Assembly: GCF_002218085.1 (NCBI RefSeq)
Contig: NZ_BDUC01000003.1
Coordinates: 974,565-1,038,564, forward strand
Reading direction: 5' to 3'
Length of the DNA: 64,000 nt
From: Tolypothrix sp. NIES-4075
GTDB taxonomy: Bacteria > Cyanobacteriota > Cyanobacteriia > Cyanobacteriales > Nostocaceae
Below are positions 1 to 6,909 of this stretch, one piece after another. The position numbers and the translations under genes were made by a program. The first letter of the stretch is position 1, and each line of letters opens with the position of its first letter. The notes under the pieces are model-generated. The model searched no databases, had not been told where the DNA came from, and saw nothing but the letters and a program-made list of their open reading frames with translations.

Positions 1-98
1 ATATTTGTGAGCAACGCTTAGGTGTAAATCATCCCGACACTATCACTACTCGTGAAAATTTGGCAAGTCTTCGCGCTGCGATGACTTCAGAGCAGTAA
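1..98 (+). CDS. NB-ARC/TPR (STAND) protein, C-terminal tail only
   Basis: Only the last 31 codons are in the window, in the frame starting at base 3 and ending with TAA at 96-98. The peptide contains LGVNHPDTITTRENLASLRA, the usual end of kinesin-light-chain-type TPR arrays. It is nearly identical to the C-terminus of the STAND protein ending at 4178 (LGVNHPHTITVRENLATLRA). The bases after the stop are also related in the two places, so this is the end of a paralogous gene lying upstream of the window. Its N-terminal domains cannot be seen. Confidence 0.8.
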   Translation, partial: ICEQRLGVNHPDTITTRENLASLRAAMTSEQ

Positions 99-168
99 AA
101 TTCAACGTCATTGCCTCAAGTTGAAGTTATAAACTCGGATTTTGCACTGTTGAACCTGAAGTTTCATG

Positions 169-378
169 CTCAGAAGCTCAACGTTCACCCTCAGAAGCTC
201 AACATTCACCTTCAGAGGCTCAACATTCACCTTCAGAGGCTCAACATTCACCTTCAGAGGCTCAACATTCACCTTCAGAGGCTCAACGTTCACCTTCAGA
301 GGCTCAACATTCACCTTCAGAGGCTCAACGTTCACCCTTTGAGGCTCATCGTTTATGCTTTGAGGCTCAACTTCCGAG
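169..378. repeat. 21-bp tandem repeat array 1
   Basis: Ten head-to-tail 21-bp units. The core unit is TTCAGAGGCTCAACATTCAC plus C. The first two and last two units are diverged, and the central ones differ only at an A/G position. The array starts about 70 bases after the stop of the upstream STAND gene. Because 21 is a multiple of three, every frame stays open and gives spurious heptapeptide repeats on both strands; I do not regard these as protein. A related array lies at 4231-4333 behind the second STAND gene. Confidence 0.9.
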
Positions 379-476
379 TTCCAAGGTTGAATGATGGTGT
401 TAAAAGGCGTAAACGTAGCCCACCCAGGACAAAATTAGCTACGATCAATCATATAATTATTTTCACAAACACAGAA

Positions 477-686
477 ATGTTAATTACATACACGGCAAAA
501 TATACAAAAACTAATAGCGGATATATGGGACAACTGATTGAATGGCAAGAAGTCATCACAGAAGGAGAAACCATAGAAGAATGTAGGGTGATGTTGCAAG
601 ATGCAACCAAAGAAATGATTCTCGCTTATCGTCAACAAAATAAAGAAATTCCCACAGGTGATTTATTGCTCAACAAATTCCTATAG
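477..686 (+). CDS. HicB-like antitoxin, 69 aa
   Basis: The protein starts MLITYTAKY and continues with a YMGQLIEWQEVITEG segment and an EECRVMLQDA helix. This is the small beta-strand/helix fold of HicB-type antitoxins and of the solitary HicB-like proteins common in cyanobacteria. I chose the ATG at 477 because the open frame upstream is only the 21-bp repeat array read as protein. No HicA mRNA-interferase gene is adjacent; the neighbour downstream is a convergent DUF5615 toxin. It could therefore be an orphan antitoxin. The family assignment is fairly good, the function is inferred. Confidence 0.7.
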   Translation: MLITYTAKYTKTNSGYMGQLIEWQEVITEGETIEECRVMLQDATKEMILAYRQQNKEIPTGDLLLNKFL

Positions 687-716
687 AAGTTTGAGCGTGT
701 CAGTCAAACATTTTAC

Positions 717-1079
717 TCATATCGGTAATCGCCTCACTCGGAAAGTTTCATTACTCACAGAAATAATTACTCCTACCTCTAAATCTTCTTGACATTCACG
801 CAAAACTTGCGTCAACCGTTGATTAATTGCATCGTAATTTTCATTCCCCAACCTAAATAAAATCACACTGGGTAAACTATCGCCACTCACTGCTAAAAGC
901 TGGGCAAAATCTAAATCTATAGTTAATAAAATTCTCCCTTCTGCACGGGCTTTAATTAAAATCTCATCATCTGGTAGTCTTTGCAAACCTTCATCACGTA
1001 AATGCACCACATCATAACCATCACCACGCAACCAAAATACAGTGCGTAATGAAATTCCCATATCTGCCAAAAACTTCAT
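717..1079 (-). CDS. DUF5615 PIN-like toxin
   Basis: 120 aa beginning MKFLADMGIS, with the early Asp of PIN-like nucleases, then HLRDEGLQRLPDDEIL and the RILLTIDLDFAQLL block that carries further acidic residues. This matches DUF5615, a compact PIN-fold family usually paired with a DUF433 protein. It lies 9 nt downstream of the DUF433 gene on the same strand, the usual antitoxin-then-toxin order. Probable role: a ribonuclease toxin held in check by the upstream protein. No disruption is seen. Confidence 0.82.
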   Translation of the reverse strand: MKFLADMGISLRTVFWLRGDGYDVVHLRDEGLQRLPDDEILIKARAEGRILLTIDLDFAQLLAVSGDSLPSVILFRLGNENYDAINQRLTQVLRECQEDLEVGVIISVSNETFRVRRLPI

Positions 1080-1088
1080 GATTATTTT

Positions 1089-1319
1089 TTAAGCACTTTT
1101 GAACGGATAAACCCGCTCTTGAGTCAACCACGCCGCGTAAAGTAGAGATTGACGAATATCCTCTGGTTCTAAATCAGGATATTCTTCTAAAATCTCCGCT
1201 ACAGGTTTGTCATTAGCTACCAAATTTACGACTAAAGAAACCGGAATTCGCATCCCACGAATGCAAGCTTGTCCACCCATTACGCTAGGGTTAAATGTAA
1301 CTCTGTCTAGACCTAACAT
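1089..1319 (-). CDS. DUF433 antitoxin
   Basis: 76 aa with the diagnostic DUF433 segments: VTFNPSVMGGQACIRGMRIP, then VANDKPVAEILEEYPDLEPE and an ALLYAAW-like end. DUF433 proteins are small winged-helix/HTH-type antitoxins. It is first in a two-gene operon with the DUF5615 protein. By analogy with other toxin-antitoxin operons it probably represses its own promoter, but no operator was identified. Confidence 0.85.
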   Translation of the reverse strand: MLGLDRVTFNPSVMGGQACIRGMRIPVSLVVNLVANDKPVAEILEEYPDLEPEDIRQSLLYAAWLTQERVYPFKSA

Positions 1320-1389
1320 AAAATTTAAAATTATCTCTCTAAAATATTGTTTATCTTTGCTTACAAGGATGTGGATTTAGCGGACATGG

Positions 1390-1445
1390 TATTACACAGT
1401 CGATCTTCCACCTAAACTTATTAAACCACGCAAAGCGATCGCGAC
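1390..1445. repeat. Dispersed HIP1-containing intergenic repeat, copy 1
   Basis: The segment contains TTCCACCTAAACTTATTAAA followed by CCACGC and a GCGATCGC core. It aligns by eye with 4394-4462 and with 5040-5105, which have the same ACCTAAAAG-ATTAAA-CAC stem sequence. All three copies are intergenic and lie within 4 kb, around the STAND gene. The rest of the 1320-1598 spacer shows nothing else recognisable. Confidence 0.6.
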
Positions 1446-1598
1446 TATTCATCCAGTCCTAAATCATCTATACATCTTAATTCGTAGTGCGGACTGAAGT
1501 CCGCTCCTTCCTTACCATATTTTAATGAACCACCGGAGAAGACAAGCTTACACTTGAAGATATATATAACTGTAATCTTGTAATTAATAGCTTGCTGC

Positions 1599-2030
1599 AT
1601 GGAACCTGTAACAATCACAACTGTAGCAACAGCGATCGCCACAATAGTTTTCACTAAAGCCCTAGAAAAAACAGGCGAAAAGCTTGGAGAAGCTGCATTA
1701 AACCAAAGTCATAAGTTAATCGAACAGCTACGCCATAAGAATAAGTTACCATTACTAGCGAATGCCACACCAGAAAACCAAGAACGATTAGATTATGGCA
1801 AAGCAGTACTGGAGTTGAAAGCAGCAGCAGACGCAGATAGCGAAATTGCTGAATCAGTCCGGTCTGTAGAAGCAGCAGCAAACGCCGATGCACAAGTTGC
1901 GCCAAAAGTCAAAGAGTTAGCAAATGATATCAACTCGCAACCAGCAGGTGTAATCAATTCTACAAAGTTAGCTGAATCGATTAAAAACGTCTTTCAGGGA
2001 AATACTTTTAACGGTACTAATATCTTTTGA
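1599..2030 (+). CDS. N-terminal domain of a STAND protein, separated by an in-frame TGA
   Basis: 143 aa beginning MEPVTITTVATAIATIVFTK: a short hydrophobic stretch, then a charged, Ala-rich helical region and the ending FQGNTFNGTNIF. I cannot name the domain, but domains of this kind precede NB-ARC or NACHT modules in cyanobacterial STAND proteins, probably as an effector or signalling part. The TGA at 2028-2030 is followed in the same frame, without another stop, by 20 codons leading straight into the NB-ARC protein. No ATG lies between. The two parts were most likely one gene. Whether the product is now two proteins, a readthrough fusion or a dead gene cannot be told here. Confidence 0.7.
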   Translation: MEPVTITTVATAIATIVFTKALEKTGEKLGEAALNQSHKLIEQLRHKNKLPLLANATPENQERLDYGKAVLELKAAADADSEIAESVRSVEAAANADAQVAPKVKELANDINSQPAGVINSTKLAESIKNVFQGNTFNGTNIF

Positions 2031-2090
2031 CTCTGTACGTCCGAACGGGAACGGACAAAGTTAAATCCCCCTATTATAATACCGCATAAT

Positions 2091-4178
2091 TTGCCCTGGA
2101 GTGGGGTGACGGAGTTTGTCGGGCGTGAAAAAGAACTCGAACATCTCCACCAACTCTTGCAGGGAAATGACTCTGTGGCGATCGCGGCTGTTGCTGGTAT
2201 GGGTGGCGTGGGTAAAACAGAATTGGCGTTGCAATATGCACTTAGTAAGCGCGAATTTTACTCAGGTGGGATTTGCTGGTGTCAAGTTAAAAGCGGCAAT
2301 GTCGGTTTGCAGGTGGTGCAATTTGCTCGCATTCACCTAGAATTAAACCCCTTGACAGATTTGGATTTAGTCGGGCAGGTAAAATATTGCTGGCAGCGCT
2401 GGCGTGAGGGTAAAGTGTTGCTAGTGCTGGATGACGTCACTATATATAAGGAAATTGTGCCGTATTTACCGCCGTCATCCTCCCGATTTAAGGTGCTGAT
2501 GACAACCAGAAAGCACTTCGGGCAGATTTCTAAATTACCATTAGATGTGCTGCAACCACAAGCCGCGCTGGAGTTGTTGCGAAATCTCATCGGCGCAAAA
2601 CGGGTTAATGTAGAGACGCGAAATTTCGCGTCTCTACCTGAAAGGTTGGGATATTTGCCTTTAGGGATAGAGTTAGTTGGACGGTATTTAGCAAGAAAAG
2701 AGGATTTGTCCCTCACAGAAATGTTGAAAAGGTTGGAGAAAAAGAAACTCTTTGAGCGTTCTTTATCTCAGCCAGAAGAAAACATGACAGCACAGCAGGG
2801 TGTGCAAGCAGCATTCGAGTTAAGTTGGCAAGAATTAAACGATACAGATAAGCAATTAGCGTGTTTGCTGAGTTTATTTGCTGCTGCACCGATACCTTGG
2901 GAGTTAGTGAAACAGTGCTTAAGTAGTGCGGATGCAGAAGAGTTAGAAGAAAGTCGGGATGATAAGCTGGTGAATTTGCATTTGCTACAGCGTAAGTCCA
3001 AGGGAGTTTATCAACTGCATCGACTGCTGCGAGAATTTTTTCAAGCGAAGTTAGAAGCACCACCTTTGCAGGAAAGTAGCAGGAATTTTAAACAAGCTTT
3101 TACCACAGTAATGATAGCAGTAGCCAAATATATTCCTCAAACCCCCACCCTTAAGTTTATCACCGCTGTCTCCCCCGCTATGCCTCATTTAGCAGAAGTA
3201 GCGAAGAATTTTATTCAACATATTAGCGATGAGGATTTAATCTGGGCTTTCGTCGGGCAGGGTCGATTTTACAATGGTCAGGGATTGTATGCTCAAGCAG
3301 AACCTTGGTTTAAGCTGTGTCTAGAAGTTACTAAAAAGCGTTTGGGAGACAACCATCCTTATGTAGCGCAAAGCTTAAACAACCTAGCAGGACTTTACAA
3401 ATCCCAAGGACGTTACCCAGATGCCGAACCATTGTACCAACAAGCTTTGCAACTAATGCGACACCTGCGGGGAGAAGAACATCCCTATCTTGCACCTACC
3501 CTCAACAGCTTGGCGGAACTCTACCGTTCTCAAGGACGTTACGCAGATGCCGAACCATTGTACCAACAAGCTTTGCAACTTCGGCGACATCTGTTGGGAG
3601 AAGAACATCCCGCTGTCGCAGTTAGCCTTAACAACTTGGCGTTACTTTACTATTATCAAGGACGCTATACTGAAGCCGAACCTCTAGCACTCCGAGCAAT
3701 AGAACTAGATAAGCAGTTTTTAGGGGAAAAGCACCCCGATTTAGCTACAGATATTCACAATTTGGCTTTGATATACCGCGCTCAAGGACGCTATAGCGAA
3801 GCAGAACCATTGTTTCTGGAAGCTTTGAAACTCAAACAGCTTCTACTGCCAGAAGATCATCCTCTTTTAGCAGATACTATCTACGCTCTCGGTTATATGT
3901 ACAGAATTCAGGGTTGCTACACTAAAGCAGAAGCATTTTCCATAAAAGCATTGGAACTCGATAAACGTTTGCTGGGAGACAATCATCCCCATGTCGCGCA
4001 AAGCTTAAACAACTTGGCAGAACTCTACAAATCTCAAGGAAGTTACAGCCAAGCCGAACCTTTATTGCAAGAAGCTTTAGATATTTTTCAGCGTCAGTTA
4101 GGTGTGAATCATCCCCACACTATCACTGTTCGTGAAAATCTGGCAACTCTTCGTGCTGAGATAACTTCAAAGCAGTAA
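2091..4178 (+). CDS. NB-ARC NTPase with TPR repeats (STAND family)
   Basis: 695 aa from a TTG codon; no ATG exists upstream of the P-loop in this frame. Order: a FVGREKELEHL entry motif (residues 9-19), Walker A GMGGVGKTELA (36-46), Walker B LLVLDD (110-115), a GLPL-like LGYLPLGIEL, a winged-helix region, then at least six 42-residue kinesin-light-chain-type TPRs with NNLA.LY..QGRY.EAEPL repeats from about residue 400. Such proteins are ATP-driven switches whose TPRs sense a ligand; several bacterial relatives act in phage defence, which is only an inference here. The frame is continuous with 1599-2030 except for one TGA. Residues 174-182 are encoded by an inserted palindrome. Confidence 0.88.
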   Translation: MPWSGVTEFVGREKELEHLHQLLQGNDSVAIAAVAGMGGVGKTELALQYALSKREFYSGGICWCQVKSGNVGLQVVQFARIHLELNPLTDLDLVGQVKYCWQRWREGKVLLVLDDVTIYKEIVPYLPPSSSRFKVLMTTRKHFGQISKLPLDVLQPQAALELLRNLIGAKRVNVETRNFASLPERLGYLPLGIELVGRYLARKEDLSLTEMLKRLEKKKLFERSLSQPEENMTAQQGVQAAFELSWQELNDTDKQLACLLSLFAAAPIPWELVKQCLSSADAEELEESRDDKLVNLHLLQRKSKGVYQLHRLLREFFQAKLEAPPLQESSRNFKQAFTTVMIAVAKYIPQTPTLKFITAVSPAMPHLAEVAKNFIQHISDEDLIWAFVGQGRFYNGQGLYAQAEPWFKLCLEVTKKRLGDNHPYVAQSLNNLAGLYKSQGRYPDAEPLYQQALQLMRHLRGEEHPYLAPTLNSLAELYRSQGRYADAEPLYQQALQLRRHLLGEEHPAVAVSLNNLALLYYYQGRYTEAEPLALRAIELDKQFLGEKHPDLATDIHNLALIYRAQGRYSEAEPLFLEALKLKQLLLPEDHPLLADTIYALGYMYRIQGCYTKAEAFSIKALELDKRLLGDNHPHVAQSLNNLAELYKSQGSYSQAEPLLQEALDIFQRQLGVNHPHTITVRENLATLRAEITSKQ
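2610..2637. repeat. Perfect 28-bp palindrome inserted in frame in the NB-ARC gene
   Basis: GTAGAGACGCGAAA is followed directly by its exact reverse complement. It encodes roughly VETRNFASL in the NB-ARC protein. The same palindrome, decayed, occurs at 35762-35789 and as separated half-sites at 36883-36925, so it is a dispersed element rather than an ordinary part of the gene. Confidence 0.85.
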
Positions 4179-4230
4179 AATTCAACTTCTCAGCCTCAAC
4201 GATGAAGTTCTCAACTCGGATTTTGCAGTG

Positions 4231-4333
4231 TTGAAGCTCAACTTTCAGCTTCAGAAGCTCAACTTTCAGCTTCAGAAGCTCAACTTTCAGCTTCAGAAGC
4301 TCAACTTTCAGCTTCAGAAGCTCAACTTTCAGC
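4231..4333. repeat. 21-bp tandem repeat array 2
   Basis: About five copies of a 21-bp unit, TTCAGAAGCTCAACTTTCAG plus C, begin some 50 bases after the STAND stop at 4178. The unit differs from array 1 at three positions. Flanks match too: both arrays follow TAAAATTCAAC and an AACTCGGATTTTGCA block. The remaining spacer to 4803 holds only the HIP1 repeat at 4394-4462 and no recognisable gene. Confidence 0.9.
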
Positions 4334-4393
4334 TTCTGAACTCGGATGATGAACCTCAAAGCTTGAATTATCAACTTCTGAGGTTGAATGATA

Positions 4394-4462
4394 ATGTTAC
4401 ATAGTCACTTTTCCACCTAAAAGGATTAAAGCACGCTCATGCGATCGCATGAGTCTGCTGTG
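4394..4462. repeat. Dispersed HIP1-containing intergenic repeat, copy 2
   Basis: Contains TTCCACCTAAAAGGATTAAA, then GCACG and the palindrome CTCATGCGATCGCATGAG centred on HIP1. The same arrangement recurs at 5040-5105. Confidence 0.7.
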
Positions 4463-4803
4463 CGGCGCATTACATTCGTATATTTTTTTCATAAAATCTC
4501 GCGTACCACCAGGCACGATCGTACTTAAAAAAAGACTTAAGCGAAGGGCGATCGCTCATTAAGTAAACTTTTTGGTTTACTAACTTTGATTGCTGTGATG
4601 AACATTTACAGCAGCAATTCGTAGCAGGTGTGAATATTCCCTTGCTCAAAAAAAATGCTGATTTTTTTAACTATCACGCTTGTGACCTGTTCAACCGCAC
4701 CAAACTGCTATTAGTCAAAGTTTAAGACTGAACAAATTTTGAGAAAGCACCCGGTATTAGCTGACTAAGGAGTGATGAATTAAATATCCGAGTAGCTAAA
4801 CCA

Positions 4804-4965
4804 ATGAAAATTTTAGCAGTTTTGTTGATTAGCGCGATCGCCCTTCCGATGCCAGCGCTAGCAGATGCCTACAAATCACCCAGCTATGACTTACCTAATG
4901 CAATGAGTGATTGTACTTATCGCGGGGGTGGTCGCCGTGAAGATTGCTTCTCCCTCCTGCGCTAG
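4804..4965 (+). CDS. Small secreted peptide with two cysteines, 53 aa
   Basis: ATG at 4804, TAG at 4963-4965. Residues 1-20 (MKILAVLLISAIALPMPALA) form a clear signal peptide: a basic start, a hydrophobic core and an ALA cleavage motif. The predicted mature part is only 33 residues, starting DAYKSPSYDL, with Cys37 and Cys48 eleven residues apart and an RGGGRRED segment between them. No family is recognised. A HIP1 site lies inside the signal-peptide codons. The signal-peptide pattern supports a real gene; the function is unknown. Confidence 0.6.
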   Translation: MKILAVLLISAIALPMPALADAYKSPSYDLPNAMSDCTYRGGGRREDCFSLLR

Positions 4966-4980
4966 GTAAAACCCCAAAAA

Positions 4981-5009
4981 ACCGGGAATGCCTTTGAAGC
5001 TAACCCGGT
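4981..5009 (+). terminator. Possible terminator after the small secreted peptide
   Basis: ACCGGG at 4981-4986 pairs with CCCGGT at 5004-5009 around a 17-nt loop, with A-rich sequence before and GCTTTTTG after. It lies 15 bases behind the stop codon. The stem is short, so the call is tentative. Confidence 0.35.
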
Positions 5010-5039
5010 CGATTGCTTTTTGCTTTGAAAATGCATTAC

Positions 5040-5105
5040 GCCGTCAAACCTAACTACACCTAAAAGCATTAAACCACACTCATGCGATCGCATGAGTTAT
5101 GCTGT
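5040..5105. repeat. Dispersed HIP1-containing intergenic repeat, copy 3
   Basis: Contains ACCTAAAAGCATTAAACCAC followed by CTCATGCGATCGCATGAG and GCTGTGCG, matching copy 2 at 4394-4462. It is followed by GC-rich spacer (5105-5195) with no recognisable gene. Confidence 0.7.
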
Positions 5106-5228
5106 GCGATCAGCGCTTCGCCTCCGGCGACGCAAAGTGCGAACGCTGCTGCGCTTCCGCAGAGCGGACGCTTACGCGAACGCTATCGCGCATTATATTT
5201 AAAATAAACATAAATAAAAGCGCGAAAG

Positions 5229-5280
5229 TTAGCCCGCACGCACCAAGCAACGCGGGCTAATTTTGTCTGCCCGCGTTGCT
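5229..5280 (+). promoter_or_regulatory. Two mutually exclusive hairpins upstream of the PEP-CTERM gene
   Basis: Stem A pairs TTAGCCCGC (5229-5237) with GCGGGCTAA (5252-5260), which is followed by TTTT. Stem B pairs AGCAACGCGGGC (5246-5257) perfectly with GCCCGCGTTGCT (5269-5280). The two stems share GCGGGC, so they cannot form together, as in an attenuator. They lie about 280 bases before the PEP-CTERM start. They could equally be a pair of terminators. The sequence from 5281 to 5556 shows nothing else definite. Confidence 0.45.
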
Positions 5281-5556
5281 TTCACCCAACATTCTTGAGG
5301 GCAATAAAACGCAACATCAACGATATCAATGTGCTGCGTCATGTTCTTTGAGCAAAACTACTGAAAAGAGTTTTCATTGCGTATAAACACTAAATACTGT
5401 CAGTATGAAAACGCTTTTTTCTTAAGCGAAAAAGCTTCATAAATTCACTTTAACTTTACCCGATTAAAGTGGATAAAAATTAAATTAGCTAATGAAATGG
5501 CTGAATCTGTTGCAAATAAACAGATTCGCATAACATCAAAAATTAGCGAGACAACT

Positions 5557-6633
5557 ATGACAGTAACTATCAAAAAATTATTGGTTGGTGCAACCGTAGC
5601 AGCAAGCATGAGCGCGATCGCTTCAACTCCAGCTTTCGCTACCAACCTTACCAAACCGACTAATATTCAATTCACCACCAACGGTGTCAAGAACACAGAT
5701 GCCAATAAAGCTAATATCAATACCTGGACTTACGGTTCTGTGGAATCCGATAAGACTGGTATCGGTGGTGTGAACCGACAAGTTTTAAACGATTATAAAA
5801 ACTACGGCAATACCAATAAAGCGATCGCAGCTTTAACAGACAACGATAGTACTACTAACGTTGAACTGTTTAACAATGGTGAAAATGTCTCAGATCATGT
5901 TGGCTTCACTGCTAATTTAGGAAAAAACACCATTAAGGTTGAAAGTGTCACTAAGGCTGACTGGGCTGATGGTACATTAGCGAAACAGTGGTTGACAGGC
6001 TTTAGCAATACTTACAGCGGATTAATGGCAAGCACTGCTACAACTCCTGGTTCTAACCTGCTCAAAGATTTTAATAATAATTTTGATTCTATAGTCAGCT
6101 ACCTCAGCACTAACGGTTTTAAGAGGGCTGACGATCCTAATATTGGGGATATTTCGTACGATAAACAGACTGGTAATTTGAAAGTTGACCTAGTTGGACA
6201 CTTGGATCTGGCTGGAAAATATGTAGATACCAGAAAACAAATTAAAGTGGGTAACACATTAGTAAATAACCCGGCTTATGGCAAAGGTTTATCGCCTGAG
6301 TATGACAGTTACAAGACGGGAAATGTAATCTTTGATGCAATGCTGTTTAGGTTATCTCAAACAGCAGTAGCCACAAATACAATGTTACAAATGAGTGAAA
6401 TTGCTAAAGTAACTTTCAATGGTCAAGTTGACTACGCATTTACCTTCGCAGCAAAAGATTCCGGTGCTATAGCAGGCGATCGCAACAAGCTCACTGATAC
6501 CACATCTCACACCGGCATTTACTCTTGGAATAAGACTCGCAAGAGAGTACCCGAACCTTCAGCCATTTTCGGTTTAGTAGCTGTCGGTGGTTTAGTAGTT
6601 GCTTCACGACGCAAGCGTATGCAAAATGCGTAG
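5557..6633 (+). CDS. PEP-CTERM exported protein
   Basis: 358 aa from the ATG at 5557. I prefer this start to the earlier in-frame one at 5497 because it opens directly into a signal peptide: MTVTIKKLL, hydrophobic core, TPAFA cleavage site. The C-terminus is a textbook PEP-CTERM sorting signal: VPEP, a hydrophobic segment of about 16 residues and an RRKRM basic end. This directs processing by an exosortase-type enzyme and retention at the cell surface or in exopolysaccharide. The middle is Asn/Thr-rich with no recognised enzyme domain. A hairpin terminator follows at 6771. Confidence 0.88.
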   Translation: MTVTIKKLLVGATVAASMSAIASTPAFATNLTKPTNIQFTTNGVKNTDANKANINTWTYGSVESDKTGIGGVNRQVLNDYKNYGNTNKAIAALTDNDSTTNVELFNNGENVSDHVGFTANLGKNTIKVESVTKADWADGTLAKQWLTGFSNTYSGLMASTATTPGSNLLKDFNNNFDSIVSYLSTNGFKRADDPNIGDISYDKQTGNLKVDLVGHLDLAGKYVDTRKQIKVGNTLVNNPAYGKGLSPEYDSYKTGNVIFDAMLFRLSQTAVATNTMLQMSEIAKVTFNGQVDYAFTFAAKDSGAIAGDRNKLTDTTSHTGIYSWNKTRKRVPEPSAIFGLVAVGGLVVASRRKRMQNA

Positions 6634-6770
6634 ATTTTGTATTTCACAGCTTGCTAAATTTAATAATTTGATTTTGGCAACTTTTCAGCAACTCAATTGA
6701 AATAAATGCGGTGTGAGGACAGATTGCATAAAGCAGTTTTAGCTGTCATCAATTAATGATAAATTTAAAT

Positions 6771-6798
6771 TAGGGGTAGAACTTCAGTTTTACCCCTA
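6771..6798 (+). terminator. Rho-independent-type terminator of the PEP-CTERM gene
   Basis: TAGGGGTA pairs with TACCCCTA around an imperfectly paired inner stem; CTTACTTTTTAT follows. It lies 138 bases after the stop. Confidence 0.6.
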
Positions 6799-6843
6799 CT
6801 TACTTTTTATATCAGTTAAGAGTTGTTATCAGCCATACAAAAA

Positions 6844-6867
6844 ACCCCTAGTATTTATACCAGGGGT
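6844..6867 (-). terminator. Terminator of clpC
   Basis: Read on the minus strand, ACCCCT-GGTAT pairs with ATACT-AGGGGT through a very short loop and runs into TTTTTT. It lies 43 bases beyond the clpC stop. Confidence 0.7.
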
Positions 6868-6909
6868 CAAATTTATATTTAATTCAAGCAAAAAGTGATT
6901 TGGAATAAA

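Noticed and set aside
169..378. Possible CRISPR array
   Set aside because: Units are contiguous 21-mers without unique spacers, and no cas genes are present.
108..450. Long open frames on both strands with heptapeptide repeats
   Set aside because: They are the 21-bp array read in frames that stay open because 21 is divisible by three. Only the HicB-like part from 477 looks like protein.
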